The position numbers were made by a program, and so were the translations under genes. From contig CAIUOP010000083.1 in assembly GCA_903900805.1 (NCBI GenBank), positions 1 through 61,729 on the forward strand: a stretch of 61,729 bases of DNA. The letters run 5' to 3'. Below are positions 35,704 through 44,270 of this stretch, one piece after another (the stretch's first letter is position 1; each line of letters opens with the position of its first letter). The notes beneath the pieces were generated by a model. That model searched no databases, was not told the origin of the DNA, and saw nothing but the letters and a program-made list of their open reading frames with translations. Source of the DNA: an uncultured beta proteobacterium (GTDB lineage: Bacteria > Pseudomonadota > Gammaproteobacteria > Burkholderiales > Burkholderiaceae).

Positions 35704-36253
35704 GTATTTGCTTGGGTGTTGCTTGGATACTCTCAAGTACTTTTCTACCCTGCTCAGAAAGAGCATTGATGGAAATGGCGCGCTCATTTTCCTCTTTGCC
35801 TGCTTGAAGGCTAATCTGAATATCAAAAGCAGGTAGAGTGCCTTCTGCTTTTTCTGGCCATTCGATTAAGCAAAAACCAGGGACATCAAAATATTCTGCA
35901 AAGCCTGCCTCTTGCCACTCTAGAGGATCGCGCATTCTGTAGAGATCAAAGTGATGAACAGTAAAGGCGTGTTGATTACTATAGAGTTCGTAGGGCTCAC
36001 ACAAGGTGTAGGTAGGGCTCTTCACTTTTCCCTCATGACCCAGGCTTTGGATCAAATACCGGGCAAAGGTCGTTTTGCCTGCACCTAAATCACCTTCAAG
36101 GGAGATGTTGAGGTGCGCTTCTGGGGTATGCCCGATGAACACCTGAATGGCGGCGGCAAGATGCTTGGCTAGGGATGCAGTTTCTGCTTCCTGCCTACAA
36201 TATTGCTTGAGGGATGCTGTTGGAGATGCCAAAGGCGTCTGATTTGTGGTCAT
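35693..36253 (-). CDS. tsaE: tRNA threonylcarbamoyladenosine biosynthesis ATPase TsaE
   Basis: A 186-residue P-loop protein (GDLGAGKTTFAR, about residues 54-65) that works with TsaB and TsaD to make t6A37 in tRNAs. The later segments SPTYTLCEPY and HFDLYRM are typical of the YjeE/TsaE family. It overlaps amiC, a common gene order in Betaproteobacteria. Its start is divergent from queG, about 43 bases away. Confidence 0.95.
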   Translation of the reverse strand: MTTNQTPLASPTASLKQYCRQEAETASLAKHLAAAIQVFIGHTPEAHLNISLEGDLGAGKTTFARYLIQSLGHEGKVKSPTYTLCEPYELYSNQHAFTVHHFDLYRMRDPLEWQEAGFAEYFDVPGFCLIEWPEKAEGTLPAFDIQISLQAGKEENERAISINALSEQGRKVLESIQATPKQIHEQ

Positions 36254-36296
36254 TGCCCTAGTTTATTCAATTATTGCGCTACATTCTGTATTGCCT

Positions 36297-37409
36297 ATGT
36301 CTTTATCCACCTCTTCACCTAATAGCGCTAATTCTCTAGATCAGCTAAAGCTTCGAGCTTGGCTGGGGGAGCAGGCTGAGAGCTTGGGTTTTGATGGTTT
36401 GCGGATTACTGATACCCATCTCGGCCTCGCCAGTGAGCGCTTACAAGAATGGCTTGCAGAAGGACGCCATGGCCATATGGAATACATGCAGCGCCATGCA
36501 CACTTACGCTCCAATCCTCAGCTATTAGTGCCCGGTACCGTTAGAGTCATTTGCGTCTCAATGAACTATCTGCCGCCTGAAAGTAATTTCGATACCGAAT
36601 GGCAGCGCTTGGAAGATCCCTCGCAAGCAGTTATTTCCCTGTATGCCCGTGGGCGCGACTATCACAAAGTACTCCGCAATCGTTTACAAGAATTTGCCAA
36701 AGCGATTGAAGATAAAATTGGGGCCTTTGGCTATCGGGTGTTTACAGATTCAGCACCCCTAATGGAAGTAGAACTTGCGCGCAAAGCAGGATTAGGTTGG
36801 CGGGGTAAACATACGCTTTTACTGAATCGAGAATCTGGCTCCACTTTTTTCTTAGGCGAGATCTTGGTAGATGTGCCATTGCCGTTAGATGAGGAGCAGG
36901 AAGACCATTGTGGTACTTGCCAATCCTGTATTGAGATATGCCCGACAAAAGCGATCACTGCCCCCTACAAATTAGATGCCCGTCGTTGTATCTCCTATCT
37001 CACCATTGAAAATCCTGAAGCAATCCCAGTTGAGTTCAGAAGCGCGATGGGCAATCGGGTGTATGGTTGCGATGATTGCCAATTAATCTGTCCTTGGAAT
37101 AAGTTTGCCAAGCGCACGCAATTACCAGACTTTGCACAACGTTATGGTTTAGGCCAAGCTAGTCTGCTGCATCTTTGGTCTTGGACTGAGTCAGAGTTTG
37201 AGCAACGCCATGAAGGTAGTGCGATTCGGAGAATTGGTTACAGTCGCTGGCGCCGTAATCTGGCAGTAGCGATGGGTAATGCCTTGGCGAGCGCTACCGT
37301 TTCTAAAATAGATAAGGCGCAGATGTATCAAGCTTTGAGCGAAAGTTTGCCTGCTGCTGATTCTTTAGTGGCTGAACATATTGAATGGGCTCTTAAGGCT
37401 TACAATTGA
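36297..37409 (+). CDS. queG: Epoxyqueuosine reductase QueG
   Basis: A 370-residue cobalamin- and Fe-S-dependent enzyme for the last step of queuosine synthesis in tRNA. The cluster motifs are CGTCQSCIEICP (about residues 206-217) and CDDCQLICPWNKFAKR further on. It opens with a VREWAxxLGFDGLRI-like segment. The frame starts at 36246, overlapping tsaE, but the ATG at 36297 (MSLSTSS) is the better start. It needs cobalamin, yet only a lone CobD-like gene is in the window. Confidence 0.94.
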   Translation: MSLSTSSPNSANSLDQLKLRAWLGEQAESLGFDGLRITDTHLGLASERLQEWLAEGRHGHMEYMQRHAHLRSNPQLLVPGTVRVICVSMNYLPPESNFDTEWQRLEDPSQAVISLYARGRDYHKVLRNRLQEFAKAIEDKIGAFGYRVFTDSAPLMEVELARKAGLGWRGKHTLLLNRESGSTFFLGEILVDVPLPLDEEQEDHCGTCQSCIEICPTKAITAPYKLDARRCISYLTIENPEAIPVEFRSAMGNRVYGCDDCQLICPWNKFAKRTQLPDFAQRYGLGQASLLHLWSWTESEFEQRHEGSAIRRIGYSRWRRNLAVAMGNALASATVSKIDKAQMYQALSESLPAADSLVAEHIEWALKAYN

Positions 37410-37412
37410 TGC

Positions 37413-38198
37413 ATGTCATCAGCAAATCAACCCTACATTGATCCTAGCGAAATCGCGCTAGAGGGTTCAGCAGCCGAGCGTTTCAAAAGTCCTAATAATG
37501 CCTTTTGGGCGGGTATGCGAGATGCAGCTGGCGCCCCAGCAATGGTGCTCTTTGCAGGAATGGTAGGTTTTGGGGCGATGGGTAAGACCAACGGCTTTGA
37601 TGTTTGGTTTACTACCTTTACTTCATTCTTCATGTTCGCTCTACCAGGACAGGTGGTCTTACTTGAAATGGCTATTACCGGTTCATCAGCCATCGCAATT
37701 GCTTTAGCAGTGACATTAACCGCAACCCGTTTTGTGACTATGACGGTGACACTCTTTCCGCAGTTTCATGAAAAAGATCGCAATCGGAGTTTGTACGCCT
37801 CAGTTCATTTATTGGCGATGACTGCGTGGGCAATCTCGATGAGGGAGTTTCATGCGATAGAAACCAAGCATCGCTTAGCGTATTTTGTTGGCTTAGGCTT
37901 ACTCTGTTGGTTGATTTCTATTCCTGGAACGATCTTAGGTTATTACTTGGCAGGTATGGTGCCGCCAGCCGTAACTTTAGGCCTCGTTTTTATTAACCCA
38001 CTGTTCTTCTTGTTAACCTTTACTGAAGTAAAGCCTTGGATTAATCGTATTGCGCTGATGTTGGGTTGTATCTTTGGACCCATTTTCTTCATTATCGATC
38101 GCGATACTAGCTTACTAACATCGGGTCTTGTGGCTGGAACATTGGCTTACTTTATTGATCGTCAGTTCTTGCGTAAAAAACCTGGAGTTATTGGGTGA
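37413..38198 (+). CDS. azlC: AzlC-family branched-chain amino acid exporter, large subunit
   Basis: A 261-residue hydrophobic protein of the AzlC family with about seven membrane segments. It contains FWAGMRDAAGAPAMVLFAGMVGFGAM near the N-terminus and LPGQVVLLEMA. AzlC and AzlD together export branched-chain amino acids and analogues. It begins 3 bases after queG and its end overlaps azlD by 4 bases. The last step of substrate choice cannot be read from sequence. Confidence 0.9.
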   Translation: MSSANQPYIDPSEIALEGSAAERFKSPNNAFWAGMRDAAGAPAMVLFAGMVGFGAMGKTNGFDVWFTTFTSFFMFALPGQVVLLEMAITGSSAIAIALAVTLTATRFVTMTVTLFPQFHEKDRNRSLYASVHLLAMTAWAISMREFHAIETKHRLAYFVGLGLLCWLISIPGTILGYYLAGMVPPAVTLGLVFINPLFFLLTFTEVKPWINRIALMLGCIFGPIFFIIDRDTSLLTSGLVAGTLAYFIDRQFLRKKPGVIG

Positions 38199-38548
38199 TG
38201 GATACCATGGCTAATGCGCTCTCGGGTTGGGGTTTGTGGCTTGCCCTAGTTGGCGCCTGCCTAGGCACTTACTTTTGTCGCGCAATTGGCGTGCTTCTCT
38301 CCAACAGTATTAATCAAGAGAGCGAGATCTTCCGCTGGTTAGCCGCAGTAACTTATGCAATGGTTGCTGCATTAACGATTCGTCTGATTGTCATGCCGCT
38401 CGGCCTGATGGCAACGGTGCCTTTATGGATGCGCATTCTGATTTGCGCCTTAGCTATTGGCGTCATGATTTCAAAACCCACTAAGCGATTGGTTCCAGCC
38501 TTGCTGACTGGAACCTTGCTAATGGTAGGTTACGGTATCGTTCGCTAA
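38195..38548 (+). CDS. azlD: AzlD-domain branched-chain amino acid exporter, small subunit
   Basis: A 117-residue protein with about four membrane segments and the AzlD look (CRAIGVLLSNSINQESEIFRWL, then AVTYAMVAALTIRLI). It is the expected partner of the azlC product, coded with a 4-base overlap. It is convergent with the large FAD/Fe-S dehydrogenase gene, 7 bases away. Confidence 0.88.
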   Translation: MMDTMANALSGWGLWLALVGACLGTYFCRAIGVLLSNSINQESEIFRWLAAVTYAMVAALTIRLIVMPLGLMATVPLWMRILICALAIGVMISKPTKRLVPALLTGTLLMVGYGIVR

Positions 38549-38555
38549 CTTAGAT

Positions 38556-41500
38556 TTATAGATGTGCTGCCAGAATTCTGGCGATATGTACGGCTTCTCT
38601 TTGTGTGCCATCAGCAATTTGATGACGGCAACTGGTGCCATCAGCTACTACCCAACTATCTGGTGATTTGCGAATACTAGGCAAGAGACTGAGTTCCGCC
38701 ATTTGTTTAGATACTTTAATGTGCTCCGCTTCATAACCAAAGCTGCCAGCCATACCACAGCAAGACGATTCAATCAGCTTAGGCTCTGCTTTAGGAATGA
38801 GCTTAAGGAGCTCCATAGCTGGAGCTACCGCTGCAAAAGCCTTCTGATGACAGTGACCATGAAAGAGTACTGGTTTACTTGCTTCTTTGAGCGTGAGTTT
38901 GAGTGTTCCTGCCTTGGCTTCACTCACCAAAAATTCTTCTAAGAGTTGTGCCTGCTTAGAAATAGAGATAGCACGCTCACCAAATCCCATCACTAAGGCT
39001 TCATCTTTTAAAGTAAAGAGACATGAAGGCTCTAAACCAATAATGGGAATGTTCTTTTGTGCATAGGGTGCAAGGTGATCAACCAATTCTCCGAGTGTTT
39101 CTTTGGCTTTATCCACCATGCCAGCAGCGAGATAGGTTCTGCCACAGCAAAACTCTTTAGAGCAAGTATTTTGCGTTTTTTCTGTTTGCTTTTCTTTTTT
39201 AATTCCACTCTTGTGTGGAATGTGTACACGATAACCAGCAGCTTTGAGAACTTTGAGCGCAGCGATGAGATTTTCATCCTCAAAATAGGCATTAAAGGTA
39301 TCTGCTAGCAAAACTACACCTTTGCTATTAGCATCCTGCGCTAATTGTTCTGGTGTGAACTGATAACTTTGGGCTACTTTCTGGTTCCAGAAGGTTTGAC
39401 TCTTCCAGATTGGCAAACGTCTTTGTGCAGAGATGCCCATGAGCCACTCTTGTAGTTTGGCGATGGGCGCGATGTGATTGCGCAGGTTCAGTAGTGCTGG
39501 CAAGAGCGGAATATTGCTAATCGTGGCTGCGTATTTAGGTAGATAGGCTACTGCTAAGTCTCGCAAGGAGTGGCCAACCCGTTTCTTGTAGGCTGATAAG
39601 AACTCAATCTTCATCTTAGCCATATCAACGCCAGTAGGGCACTCACGACGGCAGGCCTTACAACTGACGCATAGATCCATCACTTCTTTAATGGCATCAC
39701 TTGCTAGTGGTGCAATAGAATTGTCTTTGATATCTAGTTGATTCGATAGAGCTAGACGTAAGGTATTAGCTCTGCCTCTGGTGAGATGTTTCTCATCGCG
39801 AGTAACGCGGTAGCTTGGGCACATCACTTCAGCATCAAACTTGCGACAGTGACCATTGTTATTGCACATATCAACTGCTTTAGCTAAACCCATGGCTGGA
39901 TCGCCACCAGTACCTGGTGCGCTCGTTTCTTCTGTAATAGGATTGTTCTGTACATTCCAAGCAGACCAATCTAATGCTGGCTGTAATGCAATGACTTTGT
40001 AATTGGGTGCAAATCTAAAGTTGCTTGCGTCATCCATCTTTGGTGGATTAACAATCTTGCCTGGATTAAATAATCCCTTGGGATCAAAAGCATGTTTAAT
40101 TTCTGAGAGGGCTTCAGTGATCTTCGGACCAAATTGCCAAGAGATCCATTCACCCCGACATAGACCATCACCATGCTCACCGCTATAAGCCCCTTTGTAC
40201 TTTCTGACTAACTCTGAAGCTTCTTCTGCAACGGCACGCATCTTTTGAGCGCCATCTCTACGCATATCCAAAATAGGGCGCACATGCAATGTGCCAACCG
40301 AGGCGTGCGCATACCAAGTGCCTCTTGATCCATATTTAGAGAACACTTCAGTTAATGCTTGGGTGTAATCGGCCAAGCTTTCCAGTGGCACAGCGCAATC
40401 TTCAATAAAACTCACTGGTTTGCCATCGCCTTTAAGGCTCATCATGATATTTAAGCCTGCTTTACGAACTTCCCAGAGATTCTTTTGTAAAGATGCATCT
40501 GGCATTGGCACTACAGAACCAGGTAGACCTAAGTCACTCATGAGCTCTTGCAGGGCTTTGAGTTTGTCTAGGAGTGGTGCATGCGCTTCACCAGAAAACT
40601 CCACCAACAAAATTGCTTCTGGCGTTTGAGCAGCGTGATCAATTAAAGCAGTCTCAATGGTTTTCTGAAAGCTAGGATTACTGCGCGCCAAATCAATCAT
40701 GGTGCGATCTACTAACTCAACTGCAGTAGGGCCTAACTTCACGATATGCTGAGCGCTATCCATGGCCTTGTAGAAACTAGCAAAGTTCACAATGCCCAGC
40801 ACTTTGTGTTGTGGCAATGGCGCTAATTTGAGTTTGAGTGATTTGAAGTAGGCTAAGGTCCCTTCACTACCCACGAGTAGGTGAGAAAGATTGACGCTGC
40901 CGTCTTGGGTGTAAGGTAATTCACTTTGAGGATGGAAGATATCGAGGTTGTAACCTGCAACCCGTCGCAATACCTTCGGAAAGCGCGCTTCAATTTCGGG
41001 CTGCAGGGTATTAGCCAAGCCTTTAACAAAGTCGCCCAATTGTTTAGCAACCCCAGAGCTAGTTGCATAGTTAGTAAATTCACCGACTTTGCCATCGGCT
41101 AGCCAAGCATTAATTCCTAAAACGTTATGCACCATATTGCCGTAGGCAATGGAGCGGCTGCCGCAAGAGTTATTGCCTGCCATACCGCCAATCGTTGCCT
41201 GCCCACCAGTGGAAACATCTACCGGATACCAAAGACCATGTTTCTTGAGTGAGGCATTGAGGTGGTCAAGCACCATGCCAGGTTCAACTTCTGCATAGCC
41301 CTGATCAATATTGATATCAAGAGTATTTCTGAAGTATTTACTGTTATCAATGACTAATGCTGCGCCAGTGGTTTGTCCACACTGACTAGTGCCACCGCCA
41401 CGAGGGAGCACTGGAACTCCAAGCTCTGCTGCAATCTGAATGCTACTTGCAATATCTTGTGCAGTCTTAGGCACAAACACCGCTACTGGCATGGCTTGAT

Positions 41501-41636
41501 AAATAGATGCATCGGTAGCATAACGACCACGACTAGCGCTATCAGTCATCACTTCACCAGAAGTCTCCTGACGCAAACGTTTGGCTAATTGCGCTTGATC
41601 TACCATCAACTCTTTGAGCTCGAGGGGTTTATTCAT
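38556..41636 (-). CDS. Fused FAD-linked and Fe-S D-2-hydroxyacid dehydrogenase (YdiJ-like)
   Basis: A 1026-residue protein joining a GlcD-like FAD domain and a GlcF-like Fe-S domain. The N-terminal half has the PCMH FAD-binding region (VPVLPRGGGTSQCGQT, then SRSIAYGNMVHNVLG) and the vanillyl-alcohol oxidase cap (YSGEHGDGLCRG). The second half has CNNNGHC, then CVSCKACRRECPTGVDMAK for the 4Fe-4S clusters, and CCG domains (CSKEFCCGR, ESSCCGMAGSFGYE). Relatives oxidise D-2-hydroxyglutarate, D-lactate or glycolate. The gene overlaps its GntR regulator by 4 bases. The exact 2-hydroxyacid is inferred from context only. Confidence 0.88.
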   Translation of the reverse strand: MNKPLELKELMVDQAQLAKRLRQETSGEVMTDSASRGRYATDASIYQAMPVAVFVPKTAQDIASSIQIAAELGVPVLPRGGGTSQCGQTTGAALVIDNSKYFRNTLDINIDQGYAEVEPGMVLDHLNASLKKHGLWYPVDVSTGGQATIGGMAGNNSCGSRSIAYGNMVHNVLGINAWLADGKVGEFTNYATSSGVAKQLGDFVKGLANTLQPEIEARFPKVLRRVAGYNLDIFHPQSELPYTQDGSVNLSHLLVGSEGTLAYFKSLKLKLAPLPQHKVLGIVNFASFYKAMDSAQHIVKLGPTAVELVDRTMIDLARSNPSFQKTIETALIDHAAQTPEAILLVEFSGEAHAPLLDKLKALQELMSDLGLPGSVVPMPDASLQKNLWEVRKAGLNIMMSLKGDGKPVSFIEDCAVPLESLADYTQALTEVFSKYGSRGTWYAHASVGTLHVRPILDMRRDGAQKMRAVAEEASELVRKYKGAYSGEHGDGLCRGEWISWQFGPKITEALSEIKHAFDPKGLFNPGKIVNPPKMDDASNFRFAPNYKVIALQPALDWSAWNVQNNPITEETSAPGTGGDPAMGLAKAVDMCNNNGHCRKFDAEVMCPSYRVTRDEKHLTRGRANTLRLALSNQLDIKDNSIAPLASDAIKEVMDLCVSCKACRRECPTGVDMAKMKIEFLSAYKKRVGHSLRDLAVAYLPKYAATISNIPLLPALLNLRNHIAPIAKLQEWLMGISAQRRLPIWKSQTFWNQKVAQSYQFTPEQLAQDANSKGVVLLADTFNAYFEDENLIAALKVLKAAGYRVHIPHKSGIKKEKQTEKTQNTCSKEFCCGRTYLAAGMVDKAKETLGELVDHLAPYAQKNIPIIGLEPSCLFTLKDEALVMGFGERAISISKQAQLLEEFLVSEAKAGTLKLTLKEASKPVLFHGHCHQKAFAAVAPAMELLKLIPKAEPKLIESSCCGMAGSFGYEAEHIKVSKQMAELSLLPSIRKSPDSWVVADGTSCRHQIADGTQREAVHIARILAAHL

Positions 41637-42319
41637 TTGACTGTCTCTATTAGCCCAGCTTCAGCTTTGAGTAACTGCACTACAACATCACGTTTATTTT
41701 GTACGTGCTTAATCATGATTCTGCGCATACGGGCACTATCGCGTACTTTGAGGGCATCGAGCATTTCTTGATGTTCCTCAACGGCTTTTTCCCATTTAAC
41801 ACCGTCTTGATTAGATCGAAAGCGCAAGGCTTCAATACGGGCATTTACTTGAGAGAACAGTTGAGCAAGCACAGGATTATTTGCTGCCTGATTAATCAGA
41901 TGATGAATGCGCAGATTGAGTTTGTAATAAGTAGATAAATCACGACGCGCATACGATGCCATCATTTCATATTGGAGAGCTTCTAGTTCGGAGAGGACGG
42001 TATCGCTAATATTGTTTGCAGCTAGCTCCCCAGAAAAACCTTCTAGGTCTGCAATCACATTAAATGTATGAATGACATCCTCAAGGCTAAGTTGCACAGC
42101 AATCGCACCACGGTTAGCTATCAGCTCTACTAGGCCATCTGCTGCCAAGCGACGAATTGCTTCCCGAATCGGGGTGCGAGATACATTCAAACTCTCAGCC
42201 AATTCGCGTTCATTGAGTTTGCTGCCAGGGACAATCTTGCCTTCCACCAAAAGTAGTCTGAGCTTTTGGAAGATGGCTTCATGTAAGTTCTGAGAATTAG
42301 GCTGTTCTAACGCTGCCAT
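41633..42319 (-). CDS. GntR-family regulator (FCD type)
   Basis: A 228-residue regulator. The winged-helix DNA-binding domain shows KIVPGSKLNERELAESLNVSRTPIREAIRRLAADGLVE (about residues 30-67). The C-terminal part is an FCD ligand-binding domain, as in GlcC, LldR and PdhR, which sense hydroxy- or oxoacids. It overlaps the dehydrogenase gene by 4 bases, so the two are co-transcribed. Two palindromes fitting this family lie upstream of its start, suggesting autoregulation and control of the divergent aminotransferase. Confidence 0.93.
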   Translation of the reverse strand: MAALEQPNSQNLHEAIFQKLRLLLVEGKIVPGSKLNERELAESLNVSRTPIREAIRRLAADGLVELIANRGAIAVQLSLEDVIHTFNVIADLEGFSGELAANNISDTVLSELEALQYEMMASYARRDLSTYYKLNLRIHHLINQAANNPVLAQLFSQVNARIEALRFRSNQDGVKWEKAVEEHQEMLDALKVRDSARMRRIMIKHVQNKRDVVVQLLKAEAGLIETVK

Positions 42320-42356
42320 ACTTTAGCTCCCATGCTTGAGATAAATGCACCCCAAA

Positions 42357-42368
42357 TTTGTATACAAA
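42357..42368. promoter_or_regulatory. GntR operator candidate, copy 1 (TTTGTATACAAA)
   Basis: The palindrome TTTGTATACAAA, 38 bases upstream of the GntR start. It fits the pattern T-G-T-n-n-A-C-A reported for GntR FCD sites. An identical copy, centred 94 bases away, lies at 42451-42462. Position near the GntR promoter suggests self-repression. Confidence 0.7.
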
Positions 42369-42447
42369 AATATCTATAAGCCATCATAAAGCATAAATAT
42401 AGGGTTTAAAACCTAAATAATGGCTTTATTTTAAGGTTTTCAATAAA

Positions 42448-42465
42448 TATTTTGTATACAAAATA
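42448..42465. promoter_or_regulatory. GntR operator candidate, copy 2 (18-base perfect palindrome)
   Basis: TATTTTGTATACAAAATA is a perfect 18-base palindrome, 65 bases before the aminotransferase ATG. Its 12-base core equals copy 1. Together the two copies flank the divergent promoter region, which would allow one regulator to control both transcripts, possibly through a loop. Confidence 0.7.
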
Positions 42466-42529
42466 GAAAATTGGCAAAAATTGTCTTACACTAAGGGGAT
42501 TATTTAACCCAAAACCAGCGAGACAAAAC

Positions 42530-43714
42530 ATGCTCAAACTCGATAACCATGCATCTGGACGCCATTTCTTACATATCCCTGGCCCCAGTCCAGTTCCACC
42601 ACGCGTATTGCGTGCGATTAGCTATCAAACCATCGACCATCGTGGTCCTGAGTTTGGTCAGTTTGGTTTAAAGGTTTTGGATGGCATTAAAAAGATTTTT
42701 AAGACCAATCAACCCGTCATTATTTATTCAGCTTCTGGTACCGGTGCATGGGAGGGCGCATTAGTGAATGTGCTCAGTCCTGGTGACAAAGTACTCTTTT
42801 ATGAAACCGGCCAATTTGCAAACTTGTGGCGCGCACTGGGTAAGCGTCTTGGTCTGGATGTCGAAGTAGTCGGCAAGGCTGGACAAGATTCTTGGCGTTG
42901 GGGCGTAGATGCAGCAGTAATTGAAGAGCGTTTACGTAAAGATACGCAGCACGAGATCAAAGCAGTTTGTGTTGTGCATAACGAGACCTCTACTGGCGTG
43001 ACATCCAATATTGCCAATGTTCGCAAAGCAATTGATTCCTTAAAGCACCCCGCTTTGTTATTGGTTGATAGTGTATCTGGCATAGGTTCAGCAGACTACG
43101 AGCATGACAAGTGGGGCGCTGACGTGACGATTTCTGGGTCTCAAAAAGGTTTGATGTTGCCACCGGGCATTGGCTTTAATGCTTTATCAGCAAAGGCAAT
43201 CGAGGTGAGTAAGAGCAACAAAATGCATAAGGCCTATTGGGCTTGGGATGAAATTCTCGAATCGAATAAAAATGGTTTCTGGCCAACTACACCAAGCACT
43301 AACCTGATGTATGGATTGCACGAGGCCATGGACATGATGATGGCTGAAGGCCTCGATACCATTTTTGCCCGCCATCAACGCTTAGCTGCAGCTTGTCGTG
43401 AAGCGGTGAATGCTTGGGGTTTGGAGATTCAGTGTCAAGACAAGGATTGCTATTCACCGGTACTTACTTGCATTGCTACACCTGAAGGTATGGATGCGGA
43501 TGTACTCCGCAAACATGCTTTAGAGAAGTTCAATCTCTCTTTAGGTACTGGCCTTGGCAAGATCAAAGGCAAGGCATTCCGGATTGGTCATTTGGGTGAC
43601 TGTAATGAACTCAATCTAATGGCTGCCCTAAGTGGGGTAGAAATGAGTTTGGGCTCGATGGGCTTCAAACCCAAGGCAAGCGGTGTAGTTGCTGCCCAAG
43701 AGTTCCTTAAATAA
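42530..43714 (+). CDS. Class V aminotransferase (serine/alanine-glyoxylate type)
   Basis: A 394-residue PLP enzyme of the SgaA/AGXT type. It opens with GRHFLHIPGPSPVPPRVLRA, and Lys206 in SGSQKGLMLPPG is the PLP lysine. The late segment GLGKIKGKAFRIGHLGD is typical of serine-glyoxylate and alanine-glyoxylate aminotransferases, which turn glyoxylate into glycine. Divergence from a 2-hydroxyacid dehydrogenase and shared operators fit a glycolate/glyoxylate route. The amino donor cannot be determined. Confidence 0.9.
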   Translation: MLKLDNHASGRHFLHIPGPSPVPPRVLRAISYQTIDHRGPEFGQFGLKVLDGIKKIFKTNQPVIIYSASGTGAWEGALVNVLSPGDKVLFYETGQFANLWRALGKRLGLDVEVVGKAGQDSWRWGVDAAVIEERLRKDTQHEIKAVCVVHNETSTGVTSNIANVRKAIDSLKHPALLLVDSVSGIGSADYEHDKWGADVTISGSQKGLMLPPGIGFNALSAKAIEVSKSNKMHKAYWAWDEILESNKNGFWPTTPSTNLMYGLHEAMDMMMAEGLDTIFARHQRLAAACREAVNAWGLEIQCQDKDCYSPVLTCIATPEGMDADVLRKHALEKFNLSLGTGLGKIKGKAFRIGHLGDCNELNLMAALSGVEMSLGSMGFKPKASGVVAAQEFLK

Positions 43715-43789
43715 GCATTGCAAAGGCTAAGCTTGGCCATTTAGGCTTGGTGGGCCTGGATTCTTCAGGATGAATCGGGCTGCACCCCT

Positions 43790-43795
43790 TATAAT
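43790..43795 (+). promoter_or_regulatory. Perfect -10 box before the glcG-like gene
   Basis: TATAAT lies 62 bases upstream of the GlcG-like ATG. No acceptable -35 is seen at 16-18 bases, so this is tentative. If correct, the gene has its own promoter and is not simply a tail of the aminotransferase transcript. Confidence 0.35.
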
Positions 43796-43856
43796 TACAG
43801 TACTTATTTAGAAGTGCATTGATTAGACACACCATATTCGAGACAGAAAGATAAAC

Positions 43857-44264
43857 ATGTTTGCTACTAAACCTTATTTAACTCAAGCTGATGTTCAAAA
43901 GATTTTGAATGCAGCTGATGCACATGCTGCGAAAAATAATTTGGCAGTAACAATTGCCGTTTGTGATGACGGCGGTCATCTCTTAGGTTTAATTCGTCGC
44001 GATCACTGTGCTCCCCTATCGGCTTATATTGCAGAAGAGAAAGCACGAACAGCCGCAATGGGTAAACGCGAAACTCGTATTTACGAAGATATTATTAATG
44101 ATGGTCGCCATGCCTTCTTGTCTGCCCCACACGTATCTGGCATGTTAGAGGGTGGTGTCAACATTGAGGTAAATGGGCTTACCATCGGCGCAGTCGGCGT
44201 TTCCGGCGTTAAATCGGCAGAGGATGCTGAAACCGCTAAGGCCGGCATTGCCGCCATTCTGTAA
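43857..44264 (+). CDS. GlcG/HbpS-family protein
   Basis: A 135-residue protein of the GlcG/HbpS (DUF336) family. It shows AVTIAVCDDGGHLLGLIRRDHCAPLSAYIAEEKARTAA and the glycine-rich end GLTIGAVGVSGVKSAEDAETAKAG. Family members may bind heme or small ligands, and glcG is linked to glycolate oxidase genes in E. coli, though its function is unproved. That association supports the glycolate reading of this module. The helicase gene begins 6 bases after it. Confidence 0.85.
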   Translation: MFATKPYLTQADVQKILNAADAHAAKNNLAVTIAVCDDGGHLLGLIRRDHCAPLSAYIAEEKARTAAMGKRETRIYEDIINDGRHAFLSAPHVSGMLEGGVNIEVNGLTIGAVGVSGVKSAEDAETAKAGIAAIL

Positions 44265-44270
44265 GTTACC

